From Nageia nagi (taxonomy: Eukaryota > Pinophyta): DNA of 64,000 nt. Location: contig JBITNC010000001.1 of assembly GCA_050084985.1 (NCBI GenBank), forward strand, positions 64,170,001 to 64,234,000, in the 5' to 3' direction. The notes beneath the pieces are model-generated. The model saw only the letters and a list, made by a program, of their open reading frames with translations. It was not told where the DNA came from and did no database searches. The number at the start of each line of letters is the position of its first letter. Position 1 is the first letter of the stretch. A program made the position numbers and the translations under genes. This document shows positions 11,741 to 24,150 of the stretch, piece by piece.

Positions 11741-14390
11741 TTTTAAATATTCTTTGATGGATTTCCATATTTTAGAGCTTATATGATAAACCATGTCAAG
11801 TGAAAACTAATGAAGGTTGTAGATTTTGTTTTTATTTTGTGTATTTTGAAATAACATCTATCAAAAACCTCTTATACTTTCCCAATGTATTCACCCTATA
11901 CATAACCTCTTATTTTGATAAATGTTGTGTTTCAATAATATTTTGCATGTTCCTCTAAGCATTGCATAGGTTATATGATTTTTTATTACTTATACGAGAA
12001 TCAATATATGGTATTCAATAATAGTATAAACTATGTGATTTTGGATTGGTTCATTCATATATTAATAACATAAGGAGAAAATAATAATTTGATTATGCAT
12101 TTGTAGAATAAGTTTATATTCCCTCCAAATACGAATGATATGGTTGTTATAATTATAATATTAATTGCTCAAAATAAGAGTGGAAATAAGAATGTTTAAT
12201 TTCTTGCTAGTATAAAATTTAAATATATTCTTTTAGAATGAAGTGATATTAGTAATATGATATGGTTAGAACTTTAGTTGATCAAAGTTAATAGGACCAA
12301 GGAAGGGAGGAACTAAGTTATCCTAATGTTCATGAGTATAGATTTTGAATGATAGACATTTGCACTATTGATCAAAAAAATTTATGTTGGGTTGTCCTGA
12401 TGCTCCTTCCTCCTAGCACTTGATCCATCCACCAAAGGTCCATAAAAGATGCTTGTTGCTCAAATATCAATGAAGATGTTCAACAACTGAGATATGTTAG
12501 TCAAAACCATAAGGCATGGATGAAGTTGAACCTCAAGCCAATGGATATAAAATGATATGAATTAGAGTTGTATTTCTTTACAAGCTATGATGTATTATCA
12601 CTCTTGTATGAACTTGTAATAAATTATGAAGCTTTGTAGTTTATTGAAGTAAATATCATTAATTTAAATGCTTTGTGGATGGATATGATCCCTTCTACAA
12701 TTAATTAATGCTTCTTAGCTTAGAGCCAAGCATGATCAATAAAAATGACCTTGTATTTATGTTTTATTTGTATATTGTAATGATAGATGATACCTAGATC
12801 AAATAATTTGATTTTTAATAAGTAAATTATGGATTAAATGTTAGTATTATGATTTCTCAAATTTATGAATGACATCATGGTTGTTCAAAGCTCTAGACAA
12901 TAATGATTGTATGACATAAATGAGTAGGTATTTCTATTTCACTTAAGTAACAACAATTAGGAAAAGAGATAATTAAGTATGATAGAGGTCATTATAAAGA
13001 TTGACAATCAAAATCAAGCAAATATACCAAGGTACCTAGATGAGAAAGATTAAGAAGATCAATAAACCCAAATCTATTCCAATGACAAGAAAATGATCCT
13101 AAACTAGAGTTAGGTTTCCAAATTACAATTTAGGATCACTTGGGAAACTGTAGGGACCCTTCGGATCAAAATGGGATCTAATAGGAATAAATGGGATCAT
13201 TTGGGATCCTTTGGGATAATTTGGTAGTTTTTAACTAATAAGTTAAAGGAATAAAGTCCAACTTAGGCTTACATTCTACCTTATTCTGACCAAGGACCAT
13301 GGAGAATCTTGAAAAGAACTATTTGATCCAATGAAACTTTTTGGATGGATTCAATAATGTAAGGAAAATGGTAGAGAACCTTTTCCAAGTAAACCTACTG
13401 TACTAATCAATAAACATAAGGAATATTCCTTATATGAGGACCACTTAGCACCACATTATCTTTGTAGCAATAGTGGGAAAGGACTTTACCTCTTGACTTG
13501 CTACCTTACATATGCACGAGAACTTTTAAAAAGTAGACCCATATACTTGATACAATGCATATGGGATAAATAGAACTATGTGACTTATTAAACAAACCTA
13601 TAACCAAGACTTTCGATGTATGCCTCATGGGAAAAGATGAATAGTGATAAACCCTAGCTTAGAACTTGGTCTACATTGCGATCATTTATTAGATCATGGT
13701 GGTTTCTTTTTGTTAACACATTTAATAATAAATTATTTTAAACAACCATTGAAGGGTATTGTTTAATACCCATGGCTCCCCAAGTTGTGGGCATGGGAAC
13801 ATTGGACCACATGGTTGGCTTAACTGATAGTTATGGGTAGGCTAGTGATATGTCCTCCAATAGATGTGTCAAATGGGGATAGCAATCAATAAAACTATAG
13901 TTACTATATGAGGGTAACTAGTAGTCATACCACTTGTAGTTAGTAAGTAGGGGTATGATGATTGTTCCATAGGTGATTCTACCTACTCATATGGAAGCTT
14001 ACTTAGGACAAGCTATCTTCTCCTATGAGATGGAGAGTTTTTATCAAGTGTTTATGTTAGCTTAGTGAAAATGCGATCTCTTAGGTGATATGGGCTTTGA
14101 GTAAAAAATCACTACATCATGACCAAAAAGCCTATTGCACATGGGATTTGAAATAGGAATGATGGGATCACCTTTGAGGCATCTTCTCAATAGGGTTAGT
14201 GTTGAGAAATGAACACCAAAAATTTTTATTAGGGTTGGTTATCCTAGGTTCTTGATCAATCTTGTCATGTGAGTGCTAAACTAGCAACATTATTAAACTC
14301 ATATGGGATCACCTGGTTCATTCCTAGATCATTTGAGTGTTAAACTAAATAAAACAAATTAGGTTTAAAATTTAGGATTTTGGTTGATGA
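11741..14390. other. No recognised gene; short GGATC-rich patch
   Basis: No protein motif, RNA gene or LTR pair was recognised. At 13165-13225 a small array of 'tgggatc(a/c)' steps occurs four to five times in about 60 bases. The segment 13740-14340 is less AT-rich than its flanks and may be an old repeat, but it has no partner in this window. Confidence 0.35.
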
Positions 14391-14399
14391 GAATAAGTG

Positions 14400-15560
14400 G
14401 ATGTGTTATAATTACTTTTTGAAAACCTTCTAACTCTTATTGATCCATAAAGACTTTTTTTATGAAATATTCTTTTTCATTACCATATTATTTTTTAAAA
14501 TAAGATTTATTAACTAAATCTCTAATTTGTTTAGTTGCATCTTTCTCCTTTTTAGGTTATATCATACTTTGCTTTCCTTTATCCACTAAGTTGACTTGTG
14601 AAGTATCTTTATCTGATTAATATCTTTTCTCATTTGATAGAGGTTTCTAGTTATTTTTGCATATAATAATCTTAGTAAAATAATGTGGTATAGAACAATA
14701 ACCATCTAGCTATCAATTATTATAAACTACCCTATTGATGCCCTTACTACAAGGAGGGACATGATCGATACCATTATTTTGTATTGATTTAACTAAAATA
14801 AGAGATGATTATGTATTATCATATTCAAATAGAGAATTTAAAATATCTAATCTTGTCTATTGTATTGGTTCTATAGATTCTTGGCACACACTAATTATTC
14901 CTTTTCTTTGAAAAATATTTAGATTTGTTTAATATATCATTAGATCTGGAATAAAAATTTCAATTCTTTGAGTGTGATCTAATAACATCATTTCCCTTAC
15001 TAATACTATATTTGGTGAGATAATAGCCAAATATATATCAGGTTATTATGGGATCATTTATGTTTCTATATTTGCACTAGTATCTTCTTGTTCATTTCTT
15101 AATGCAAGTCTATGAGGTGTTTTTTACACTATGATCATCTACTTGGTCTAGTTGACTAATTTTTAGAATTGTCATTACTTTTATTGCTTTCCTTATTTGA
15201 TTCATTTTCTTGTTTAGACCCATTATATTATTCTTCATCAATCATTATTTTAATATTTGGATCATATTAATCCTCTTCTATTAGTTGTACAATTGGTTTG
15301 TCTATTTTATCTTGTTGTATTGGTTCTTGTTATTTGATTTGTTCTTATTGATCTATTGTTACATCATTATCATTTTTCTTTAAACATTTTCTTATAAATT
15401 CAACTTGAAATTTACTTCTAGATTTAATATTTTTAGCTTATTCTTCCTAAGGTAATTTTCATTAGGCATAAATGCAAAACATACCTATATGCATCCCATT
15501 TTTTCTTAATTAAGATATTTCTAATTATAGGAAGTATGAGGAACAATAATTTAAATAGAT
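14400..15560 (-). pseudogene. Possible gypsy gag/protease linker remnant, minus strand
   Basis: On the minus strand around 14840-15010 a frame reads NDVIRSHSKN and then KYFSKKRNN and TNTIDKIRYFK. This resembles the 'VxTRSQxK' linker found between gag and protease in some gypsy polyproteins. Stops interrupt it and no flanking LTRs were located. The call is tentative, and chance similarity in AT-rich DNA is a real alternative. Confidence 0.2.
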
Positions 15561-17246
15561 TCATGACTAAATCGAGGGTTTAAACTCCACAAAAGAAATG
15601 AAAATTTGACACAAACCTAGGGTTTCCAATAAATAAATTTGAGTTCATAAAATGTAGATAATAAATAATAATTTAAAACAATTAAGTATTATTTATAAAG
15701 GAGGTGCAATAAGCATCAAAGATTTTAAGTCCTATATATAATAAAAAATATGTGCACCTAAAATGGAATTGTAATAATCCTCAATATATGGCATGATGTA
15801 GGGTGGATTGGATCAGATTTGTGATAAGCATTATCATGATATTCAATTCTCAAAAATATGTTGGATTGTACTTAGATCTTTTGTTATGTTTACCTAAGAA
15901 GGATGACATCAATATTCCACAATAATAAGAAGATAATGATAAACTTAAGATATTTATAGATATAATCATGATTAATGATAATTGATATTTTTTAATACAT
16001 GATTAGCAATTATTAGCGTATTAGCCTTGATATTCACACATTATTTAAACATTATCTTATAGAGAGACACTAAATATGACTTTGATAAATAGAAAAAATA
16101 TTTCATGGCTATAGAATATATTACAAGAGTTTAAAGTTAAGTTACAAGTTAGTTTACATGAAACATCAAGTGTTAGGATAAAACAAAATAAATAAACTAT
16201 AGATCTAAAGCCTTGAAGTGACCTCATAGGATTTGTAACTTTTAAATCTGCAAAATTCCCTAGGAATAGGATTGTAGACAATCCTATAACAAGCCTACAT
16301 AACACCAAATATTTTGATATTTGGAGTATTTTCATAGTTGGTAAGTTGAAATGTAATCATACTTTAATTTTTAGGGATTTTATGATTTTTATTTTAGGTA
16401 TTTCATGTATATTTAGAGCGATTCTTTCATTTTTTGTCATTAATACATGATTAGGATTTTGATCTTATTCAAGCTTAATCCCAACCCTTTAAAAATCTAG
16501 GAGAAACATTAATCCCTAAAAACCATTAATTTTTTTAGTTATCTTCGAGAGAGTTTAGATGATGTTAACAAGAGGGTTAGATCATCCAAACTAGGTGCAT
16601 AAATATTATTAAAATAGGAATCTCAAATAACAATTTGACATTAAGGGAAATAAACTTCTTTTTGTAATGGATAATCTTTATTGCATGGCTGTTATCAAAT
16701 AAATGGTGAAGTTAAATCTTCCCCAACCAATGCATGTGTTTGTTGATCATATGGTACAAATGCAAATTTTGAGAACTATAGAGCCTCGTGTCAATAAGAA
16801 GCCATGGATTTTCATAACATATCTTGCTAGAATTTAGTATAGTCTTACATAAATTTTTGAGTTTATATGGAGAGTGGTGGAAGTTATAAAGATTTAACAA
16901 ATGAGAATTCTATGGCTCAGTATTGCAATGAAAAGAAGTTGCCCTTAGAGGGTAGATGTGAAACTATAATTGGGGGATTTTGCAATGGTGAGTAAGGTGT
17001 TATTTGTTATCATCATATTAAATTTATCATGCACATGAACAAGGAACATGCTAAAAGTAGGTATGTACCTATATATTTTAGTTACATCTCATAACATTAT
17101 TTTATAGGATTAAAACCATTTACCTATAGCCTTCATGTGATTCTAGAATATATTAAAGTGGAAGTAATGGAGTGGTACGTAAAATAGCAATTGAATATAT
17201 TAGAGTTCAGAATTGATTTTTTCGAATAACAACAAATATAATTATG
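15561..17246. other. No recognised gene
   Basis: AT-rich sequence up to the target-site duplication of the next element. The minus-strand ORFs at 16057-16335 and 16712-16900 have no recognisable motif and are treated as chance frames. Confidence 0.4.
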
Positions 17247-17251
17247 GTGCA

Positions 17252-18733
17252 TGTAATGTCCCCATTTTTTTAGGTATTTTCCCCATTTCACCTCTGATAA
17301 ATGGGAATATTAATTTTTGTTTAATTTGACCAAAATGATGTGAATTCCACTTAGAGACTTAATAAAGCTCTAATTATGGAATAAATGACCCTTTTATTTA
17401 TTAATTTTAATTTATTTATTTGCCAAAAATGCCAATAAATATTTTATTTGTGATACCAAGATAATTATAATTGTAAATGCAATATTAATCTCATTAAATG
17501 AGGCATTGCATATTGTAGCCTTGATGATTATAATATTGGCATTAAATGTATCTCTAGTCATTAGTGCTACCCTCTTCAAGGTAGAGCATCACCCTAGGTT
17601 ATTGCATTGACTACAACATCATTAAGAGCTCCAAGGATGGATGTGGCACTTTGAACTAGGTGTTAGCAATCTCGAGGCAAGTAGATGATCCTAGAACATC
17701 AATGTTGGGCATGGGAGCATCCCAAGATCCCATGTTGGCCTTCCTAGCTACATGGACTGATGGTACTAATCATAAGGCATTTCAGCATCACCCCCTCTTA
17801 AATGTTGGCATTCCTAGTCCTTTAATGTGATTTCATTTATCTAAAGGCTCCCCATATTGGACATTGCATACATGAGCACATGGATCATATCTCTCCACTA
17901 TTGGATCATCTCAATTCAATATTAGAAGATGATCACCCTCACTTATAAAAGGAGGACTCATAGTCTTTATAAGATATACTGAATTTTATATTTTAGATTG
18001 AGTGGAGACTTTATATTTGCCACTTATGGGGAAACCTACATTTGAGGTATTGAGGGGATAGGAGGCTACCCTTGAACTTGCTCTAGTCATCTTAAGAGGA
18101 ACGTTGCTAGTTCCATCATAGTTGCTATAGAGAAGACCTCATCTTGCCTTATTGCTTATAGGATTGGTGAGATCTTGGAGCTATTCAAAATAACCCTATA
18201 AGAGATAGTCCTAGTACAAACTCTATAGGTTGACAAAAATATTATAATTATGCTCTATAATTGCTTTATCAATATAATTACTTTCTATTCTCAAAATATT
18301 GCTATTTGTCTCTCTATGCTTGGATGTTGGAATTGGAATTATTATTATATTTTGGCATTGCTATTTTTCCTTCTTGGTTGCAATGTTGGATTTGGAGTGT
18401 GTTTTTCATTGCTTAATATCTATTTGGGCTCTCCAATTAGGAGGTTGGGTTTGTGAAGCACTTTCATATTACTGAAGTAAAAAGTTTCCTCTTACTCAAG
18501 TCATTGGAATACTAGATATATTTTCTTCCATTTATTTCATAATTGCTCATCATAACTAGATGTTGGGGTTTGAAGGTATTTTCTACAAGTTTAACTTCAT
18601 ATCTTCCATTCCTAGTAAGTCATTGGATATTTGGTACATGTTTAATCTTGTTTTGTTCAATTTGGAAGCTTGAAGTCAAATTTACCTCTCTTAGGACATG
18701 TTTGAGAAGTGAACCCTAGAACGAATAATCATA
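17252..18733 (+). repeat. 5' LTR of the 17.2 kb gypsy element
   Basis: The copy runs from TGTAATGTCC to the base just before the primer-binding site (ends ...atcata). It is 1482 bases against 1511 for the partner at 24151-25661. A TATA-like box (tataaaa, 17944-17950) followed by ggagga is kept in the partner at 24861-24867, so it probably marks the element's promoter. The LTR ends in TA rather than the usual CA in both copies. Confidence 0.9.
17944..17950 (+). promoter_or_regulatory. LTR TATA box
   Basis: The heptamer tataaaa with the downstream context ggagga is conserved at the same place in both LTRs (also 24861-24867) although the LTRs have diverged elsewhere. It is the best candidate for the RNA polymerase II core promoter of the element. 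The start of the transcript would be expected about 25-30 bases downstream. Confidence 0.55.
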
Positions 18734-18734
18734 G

Positions 18735-18746
18735 TGGTATCAGAGC
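18735..18746 (+). promoter_or_regulatory. Primer-binding site, initiator tRNA-Met type
   Basis: The sequence tggtatcagagc lies one base after the end of the 5' LTR. It is complementary to the 3' end of plant initiator methionine tRNA, the usual minus-strand primer of plant LTR retrotransposons. It is a perfect match to the standard motif. Confidence 0.95.
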
Positions 18747-19294
18747 CTTGATTTTGCCATCTTATTGGGAATCAAGGGCATTATACATGGAGGGTTTTGA
18801 GTTAAAGCTGAAGAAAGATTAAAGATTAAGGTACCCACATCACAGTGGTATCATATATGGGAGATTTGTTGAAGTGAAGTTGGAGATCTTGCCCTTACTA
18901 TTGGGTAAGAGTTGAGGAGTTATTGCTAAATGTGATTGTTGGAGGAGTTGGAGAAGTTGAAGAAGACTTATTATGATAATATGTTGGATCATAATACTCA
19001 TATTGCTATTCATGAAGAATTCATGTTGTCCTATTGAGGAGTGGAGTTGACCTAGCATCATAATGGTCATTTTGAAGGAGTTTTGAAAAGAATTGGATGC
19101 TTGGAGAAAGTCATTAAGGAACTTGGAGTCCTATCTCATCCTTTTGCCAAATTATTTGACATCTCTTAGCTCTAATTTTGAATTTTGAAGCTTTGAGGAG
19201 TTTCATCTAGCTTGAAAAGGTACATTTTTTAATTTTTTGTATCTTTTATTTCAAGTTGAAGTTCATTCTTGATTTGCTTTTGAGTTTGAGGGAG

Positions 19295-20230
19295 GAATAA
19301 GGGTGTGTTTTGGAGATTCTTAACTCATCTAGAGGTAGATGTTGCCATTTTGGGCCAACTTGAAGGAAATATTGGTGTTATGGGAGCTATTTTATAGCTC
19401 ATTTAGTGTTTTGAGGGTTGTATAGGGAGGATGCTATTATTCTAAGCACATTTTGGTGCATAAAGCTACATTTCATCACCACCCAAATTTAGGTGTTGCT
19501 TTTCTAAAAGGAGTTTTTTACATGAAGTTGCATTTTGGGACCATTTGAGGCTAAACATTGCATTTTTGGGTCATTAGAGATTGGACATTGCATCATTAAG
19601 TGCATTTTTGAGCTTAACTCTGCATTTTGAGCTCCATGGAAGGTAGTCATTGGTGATTTTGAGTATTTTTTAGAGGTTGGTTTTGCATTTTGAGCCCACT
19701 TAAAGGAGGACATTATCCAATTAGGAGAATTTTAAGACTTTTATTATGTTTCAAGGCAATTTCTAGGTGGATGTTGATACTTTAGAGGAATTTTAAGGTC
19801 TATCTTACTTTTTGAGACCACTTGAAGCTAAATGTTGGCCATATTAAGCTATTTTAAAGGACTTTCTGCATTTTGAGGGTCCCCTAATCCATACATTAGC
19901 AATTTGAGAGCATACTTTTAGATTAATTTGTATTTCAGAGTTATCTTGAAGTGGAAATTGACAATTGAGTAGGATTCTTGATCTTGAGCTACATTTTGGG
20001 ATCATTTTGAGGCAATCGTGGCAAAGTAAGGCATATTTTAGAGTTAGTTTGGCTTTTTGAAGATATTTTGGGTCAAATGTTGGGATTAGGAAGAGTTTTT
20101 GGATTCTTTGTTCCATTTCAGAGTCATTAGAGGCCAAAAATTAAGCTATTAGAAGGTTTTTTGAAACCCTTGCTAAATTTTAGAGACAAATGAAATGGGA
20201 TACTAACTTTCTAAGGCTAATTGGGTGTCT
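19295..20230 (+). repeat. Degenerate tandem repeat field inside the gypsy element
   Basis: A loosely repeated theme recurs at intervals of roughly 60-110 bases: 'gcattttgag', then a '(g/c)ccacttgaag' or 'tcatttgagg' step, then 'aaacattg/aaatgttgg' and a 'ttagga..ttttagag' step. Clear instances of the first step start near 19523, 19609, 19627, 19685, 19868 and 19992. Units are too diverged to fix a length. On the minus strand the field gives chance ORFs with a recurring 'KMQ' pattern, which are a by-product of the repeat. It occupies the place where gag would be expected after the PBS. Confidence 0.55.
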
Positions 20231-21779
20231 GAGCTACATCACAAGTATCATTACTTATAAGTATCAACTCATTTTCATTATGGAAGATAAATATTGATAA
20301 TTTTGTAGGGTCTCTAGATATACTAACCATTATTTTTTGGAAAATTTAGAGCAACAAGTTTCTATAAGGAGGTTTTTGGAAAATAGGAGAGTTAATTTGA
20401 TGATATTGAATAAATTTCATGATGGTATCTATACCAAGGAAGCTTGAGGAGGATATGTTGAAGTTATTTTGTTGTTGCAATCAAAATTTAAGGTTAGAAG
20501 TGAGATGTTGGGAGTGTAGGAAGCTCTATTTGCTATGAGCTTGTAAAATTCATCTCTTGAAGGTGAATGATTAGTATCTTGGCCAAATTTAGAAATTTGG
20601 AATTAATTTGGCATTATTCAGTTTATGCATGTGGATGTTGAGCTTCAATAGGACACATTTCAAATCAAAGTTGTTCTTTGGGCCCATAACCCATAAGTTC
20701 AAGATTTTCTTAGCTCATCCCATAATGATAGGACTAAAATTCTAGGTTTGAGTAATTTGAGTATTTCATATTTAATTATTTTTGAGTAGGGAAAATAAGG
20801 AGAAAAGATAAAAAATATTTTGTTTTGTTTTAGGAGTAATAAGTAGATAAAGGCACAAATAGTTGTTGCTTGGAAAAAGATCAAAATATTTTATGGTTAC
20901 TAAAAGTTTTATTTTGACAAGTGAGAGCTACGTAAGAGTATGCCCTACTTAGCACCATGGCTAGTTGGAGAAAGGAAGCAAATTGAAAGCTAGAAAAGGT
21001 GCTAGATTTATGCACCCATGTGATTTCTAGTACAAGGAAAGAGCCACCCAAGATACAAATGATTATAAGTGATAAGGAAAATAAACTATATGAGCAATTA
21101 AAGTGATACAAAAACTACAAGAAAGTAGTATATTTCATAATATTTGTGGATATCACAAGATAGGTCGATTTGATGGAGATGGTGTCATGGGAACACAAGG
21201 AGAGGAAAATATCAAAACCATAGGAGATTTTTTATTATACCAAAGCAAAAGAGATAACTTTTCCCATCTCATATTTTCATCCAAAGAGGAAGGGAGAAGA
21301 ATTATCTATTTTAACCAAGTAGGGTGACATGGATCCAACTGAGTGGAAACACAATCTCATGGTCACCCAGCTAAAAGAATGAGAGGGAATGACTCAATTA
21401 AACCATGCTCTTATGCTACTAGAAAAATTAGAATATTTTGAGGGAAAGCTCTCTTATCCAGATCTACAATGGAAGTTTTTCATAGCATCAGAGAACTATC
21501 ATTAAACATGGTTAACGATAGGATGTATTTGGGATAAGTCATTAATTGAATGGAAAAAAAAGAAAATAAGTATAGAAGTAGGTTATGACTGCATACAAGA
21601 AGGCTCCCCAAGGTACACATGAAGCATCTCCCTACCAAGTGGAGGAGACACCAATAGGTTATAAAGAAGTCACAAGTCATCATGATGAGGAGCCAAAATA
21701 AACCATCAATTCTTAATTTGACATTTATGAGTATATCAACACCTCAACATAAATCAAATGGATAAGAGGAATTATCAAG

Positions 21780-22010
21780 ATACTCTATGCTAATGGTTAA
21801 GGGGAGAGAATTTAAGATATGAGAGCATGTGTATGTTAGCATACAACCATACATGATGTCACCCAACAACTAAAGGAGGATTGACAAGAATGTTGTATAC
21901 TAGTATGGATCATTTGAAATCTTGAAGATTATAGGGGAGAATCACTATGAGCTTCAATCAGGGTTATGTGTAAGGAATTTTGGCAAACTAAAATAAATAA
22001 AATAGTGGCA
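21780..22010 (+). pseudogene. Possible gypsy integrase C-terminal fragment
   Basis: Frames here read VSIQPYMMSP, then YGSFEILKIIGENHYEL. These resemble the 'LQPY' and 'YGPFEI..IGxxAYxL' steps near the end of gypsy integrases, which lie just before the chromodomain. Stops and a frameshift interrupt the segment. It fits the expected gene order, because the chromodomain relic follows, but about 1.7 kb of repeats now separates the two. Confidence 0.4.
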
Positions 22011-22179
22011 AATAGATTTCAAAATCTTCATGATTCAATCCCAAACTACTAGAGAATTAATGGTAATATTTTAAATTTTTAAGAACTATGATGTAAAAAA
22101 ATGGTGATATTTTTAATATATATATTTGTAAGAGGAGAAGATGAATATGCTCAACTTGTGACTAAAGATGCTTGACTTG

Positions 22180-22545
22180 TTATTGAAATTACAGGTTTAT
22201 CAAACTTAATTTTAATAATATAGACCAAATATAACCTTTAAATGATGAAATAAATTCACCATTAGATAGATCTCAACAAGTACATGCAAAAAAAATGGTC
22301 ACATGACCCACTTTGGATCAAAATTAAGCTTTAGAAGATGCTCAACATCTTGCCTTTAAAGATGTGCATCTGCTTTGCCAATGAAGACATGCATCTTCTA
22401 GAACTCAATTTTGATCCAAAGGGGGTCGTGTGACTACTCATTGTGCATGTACTCAATGACATATATCCAATGGTGAAGTTATTTTATCATTTAGAGATCA
22501 TATTTGGTCTAAATTAATAACACTAAATTTAGTATATTCATGAAG
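22180..22545. repeat. Hairpin repeat, copy 1
   Basis: The left half (aatatagaccaaatat, then aatgatgaaataa and ttcaccattagataga) returns as reverse complement in the right half (tatccaatggtgaag, ttattttatcattta, atatttggtctaaatta). The unit is thus an imperfect inverted repeat over about 310 bases, like a foldback or MITE element. A second, similar unit follows directly, with a repeat period of about 357 bases. Confidence 0.75.
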
Positions 22546-22930
22546 TTATAGGTTGCTCAAACTTAATTTTAGTAATTCAAATCAAATATAATATCTAAAT
22601 GATAAAATAACTTCACCATTAGATAGATATTATCAAGTACATGCAAAATGAGTGGTCACATGATCCCCTTTGGATCAAAATTTTCCTTTAGAATATGGAC
22701 AATATCTTACCTCTAAAGATGCACATCTTCATAAACTTATGAAGATGTGCATCTTCATTATCAAACGAGACATGCATATTTAGAGGCAAGATGTCAAGCA
22801 TCTTCTAGAGCTCAATTTTGATCCAAAGGAGATCGTGTGACCACTCATTTCTCATGTACTCAATGAGATCTATCCAATGGTAAAGTTATTTCATCATTTA
22901 GAGATCATGTTTGGTCTAAATTAATAAATA
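22546..22930. repeat. Hairpin repeat, copy 2, with a perfect 18-bp central stem
   Basis: This unit has the same inverted-repeat plan as the copy just before it: tcaaatataatatctaaatg on the left and catttagagatcatgtttgg on the right. At its centre 22716-22733 and 22738-22755 form a perfect 18-bp inverted repeat with a 4-base loop (aact). The two units are tandem copies, probably from duplication of one hairpin element or from targeted insertion of a second. Confidence 0.75.
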
Positions 22931-22944
22931 TAAAATTATTCTAT

Positions 22945-23345
22945 TCATGAAAAGCATCTATAAGGAGAAGTCAAGTATCCATAAGGAGAAGTCAAGCATT
23001 TGTAGGGAGAAGTTGAGCATCTGTAAGGAGAAGTCAAGCATCTGTAAGGAGATGTTGAGCATATGTAGGGAGAAGTTAAGCATTTGCACGGAGAAGTCAA
23101 GCATTTAGAAGGAGAAGTTGAGCATCTATAGGGAGAAGTCAAGTGTTTGTAGGGAGAAGTTGAGTGTATGGAAGGAGAAGTAGAGAATCTACAATGAGAA
23201 GTTAAGCATATATAGGGAGAATTCAAGCATTTGCAAGGAGAAGTTGAGCATCTATAGGAAGAGGTTAAGCATCTATAGAGAGAAGTTGAGCATCCATAGG
23301 GAGAAGTTGAGCATCCGTAGGAGAAGTTGAGCATGTGTAATAAAA
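22945..23345 (+). repeat. 21-bp minisatellite, about 19 units
   Basis: The unit is close to 'aagcatctgtagggagaagtt' with the alternates gtc/gtt before the aag. It repeats about 19 times with substitutions and one short deletion near 23318. Because the unit is 21 bases, the minus strand stays open for 129 codons and reads as a seven-residue repeat of the STSPYRC type. This is a by-product of the repeat, not a supported protein. The unit shares 'tcaagcatct' with the right end of the adjoining hairpin repeat, which may be its source. Confidence 0.9.
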
Positions 23346-23689
23346 AGTCAAGAATCTATAATGGATCAATCAAGCATCAAGGATATTTTAGATCCATATT
23401 TTTTTCCTTGGAGGATCTGGTACTAGGTGGTGATTTGCTAGAGTAAAATAAAAAAATTATAAAATATAGGTGACTAGGTTTGAATTTGATGGAGCTATAC
23501 TTGGCTAATTTATATAAAATATGTATCAAAGATATAAAATTTTGGCTAGCCAACTAAGAAAAAAATAAACCTGGCAAAATTAGGCTACTAACGCTTGGGC
23601 TAATGGGCCTAAAAATAACAAATTAAAAAGTTAAAAATTATGATTTTGCTATAAATCATTGCTATGCATTTAATGAGCTTTAATTACCT

Positions 23690-23925
23690 TCCAAAATTAA
23701 GCTGAATAGTGTCTTCCATGAATCATATTGAAGGGACTCACTAGAACTAGATATATAACCTTTGATAGAATTACTCTCAATTGATAGCAAAGGGAACTTA
23801 GTATGTGGATTCCTGAGAAAGTATTGGAAGCCCATAAGAAATAACTTAGGGACCAAGTTGCTAATTAGGTACATGTTAAATGGAAAGGTCTACTATTAGA
23901 AGAGGCAACTTGGGAATGTCCCAAC
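23690..23925 (+). pseudogene. Gypsy integrase end and chromodomain relic
   Basis: At about 23694 the frame reads KLNSVFHESY, matching the 'HNVFHVSxL' block that ends gypsy integrases. At 23821-23922 it reads VLEAHKK, stop, LRDQVAN, stop, VHVKWKGLLLEEATWECP. The 'VKWKG...EEATWE' pattern is the chromodomain of chromoviruses, including both aromatic positions of the KW and TWE steps. Chromodomains bind histone marks and steer integration to matching chromatin. Two in-frame stops show it is dead. It lies just upstream of the polypurine tract and 3' LTR, the normal position. Confidence 0.8.
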
Positions 23926-24133
23926 ATCTTCACCAAATGAAGGGACATGGGAAGAATCTCCAAAGAGGTATTTACTAGTATACTTGAAGATTTTAAAAGA
24001 AGTCAACTAGGGACAACCAAAAGAGAAAGATAAAGGTTATTGATCCTTGGACCTACAATGAAAAAGAAAAAGAGGAGGATTGAGAGGACCTTACTATAGT
24101 TGCAGATGTTTTGAATTGCTTGGGGATAAGCAA

Positions 24134-24150
24134 TTTGGGGAGGGAAAACT
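24134..24150 (+). promoter_or_regulatory. Polypurine tract
   Basis: The G/A-rich stretch tttggggagggaaaact lies directly before the 3' LTR start at 24151. It is the expected primer for plus-strand DNA synthesis. Confidence 0.8.

Noticed and set aside
16057-16335. 92-codon hydrophobic minus-strand ORF, possible membrane protein
   Set aside because: Composition is what AT-rich DNA gives by chance; no conserved motif, signal peptide logic or neighbouring exon was seen.
22945-23334. 129-codon minus-strand ORF with seven-residue repeats, looking like a repetitive protein
   Set aside because: The frame is open only because the underlying DNA repeat is 21 bases long and lacks stops on that strand; no start context or domain supports a gene.
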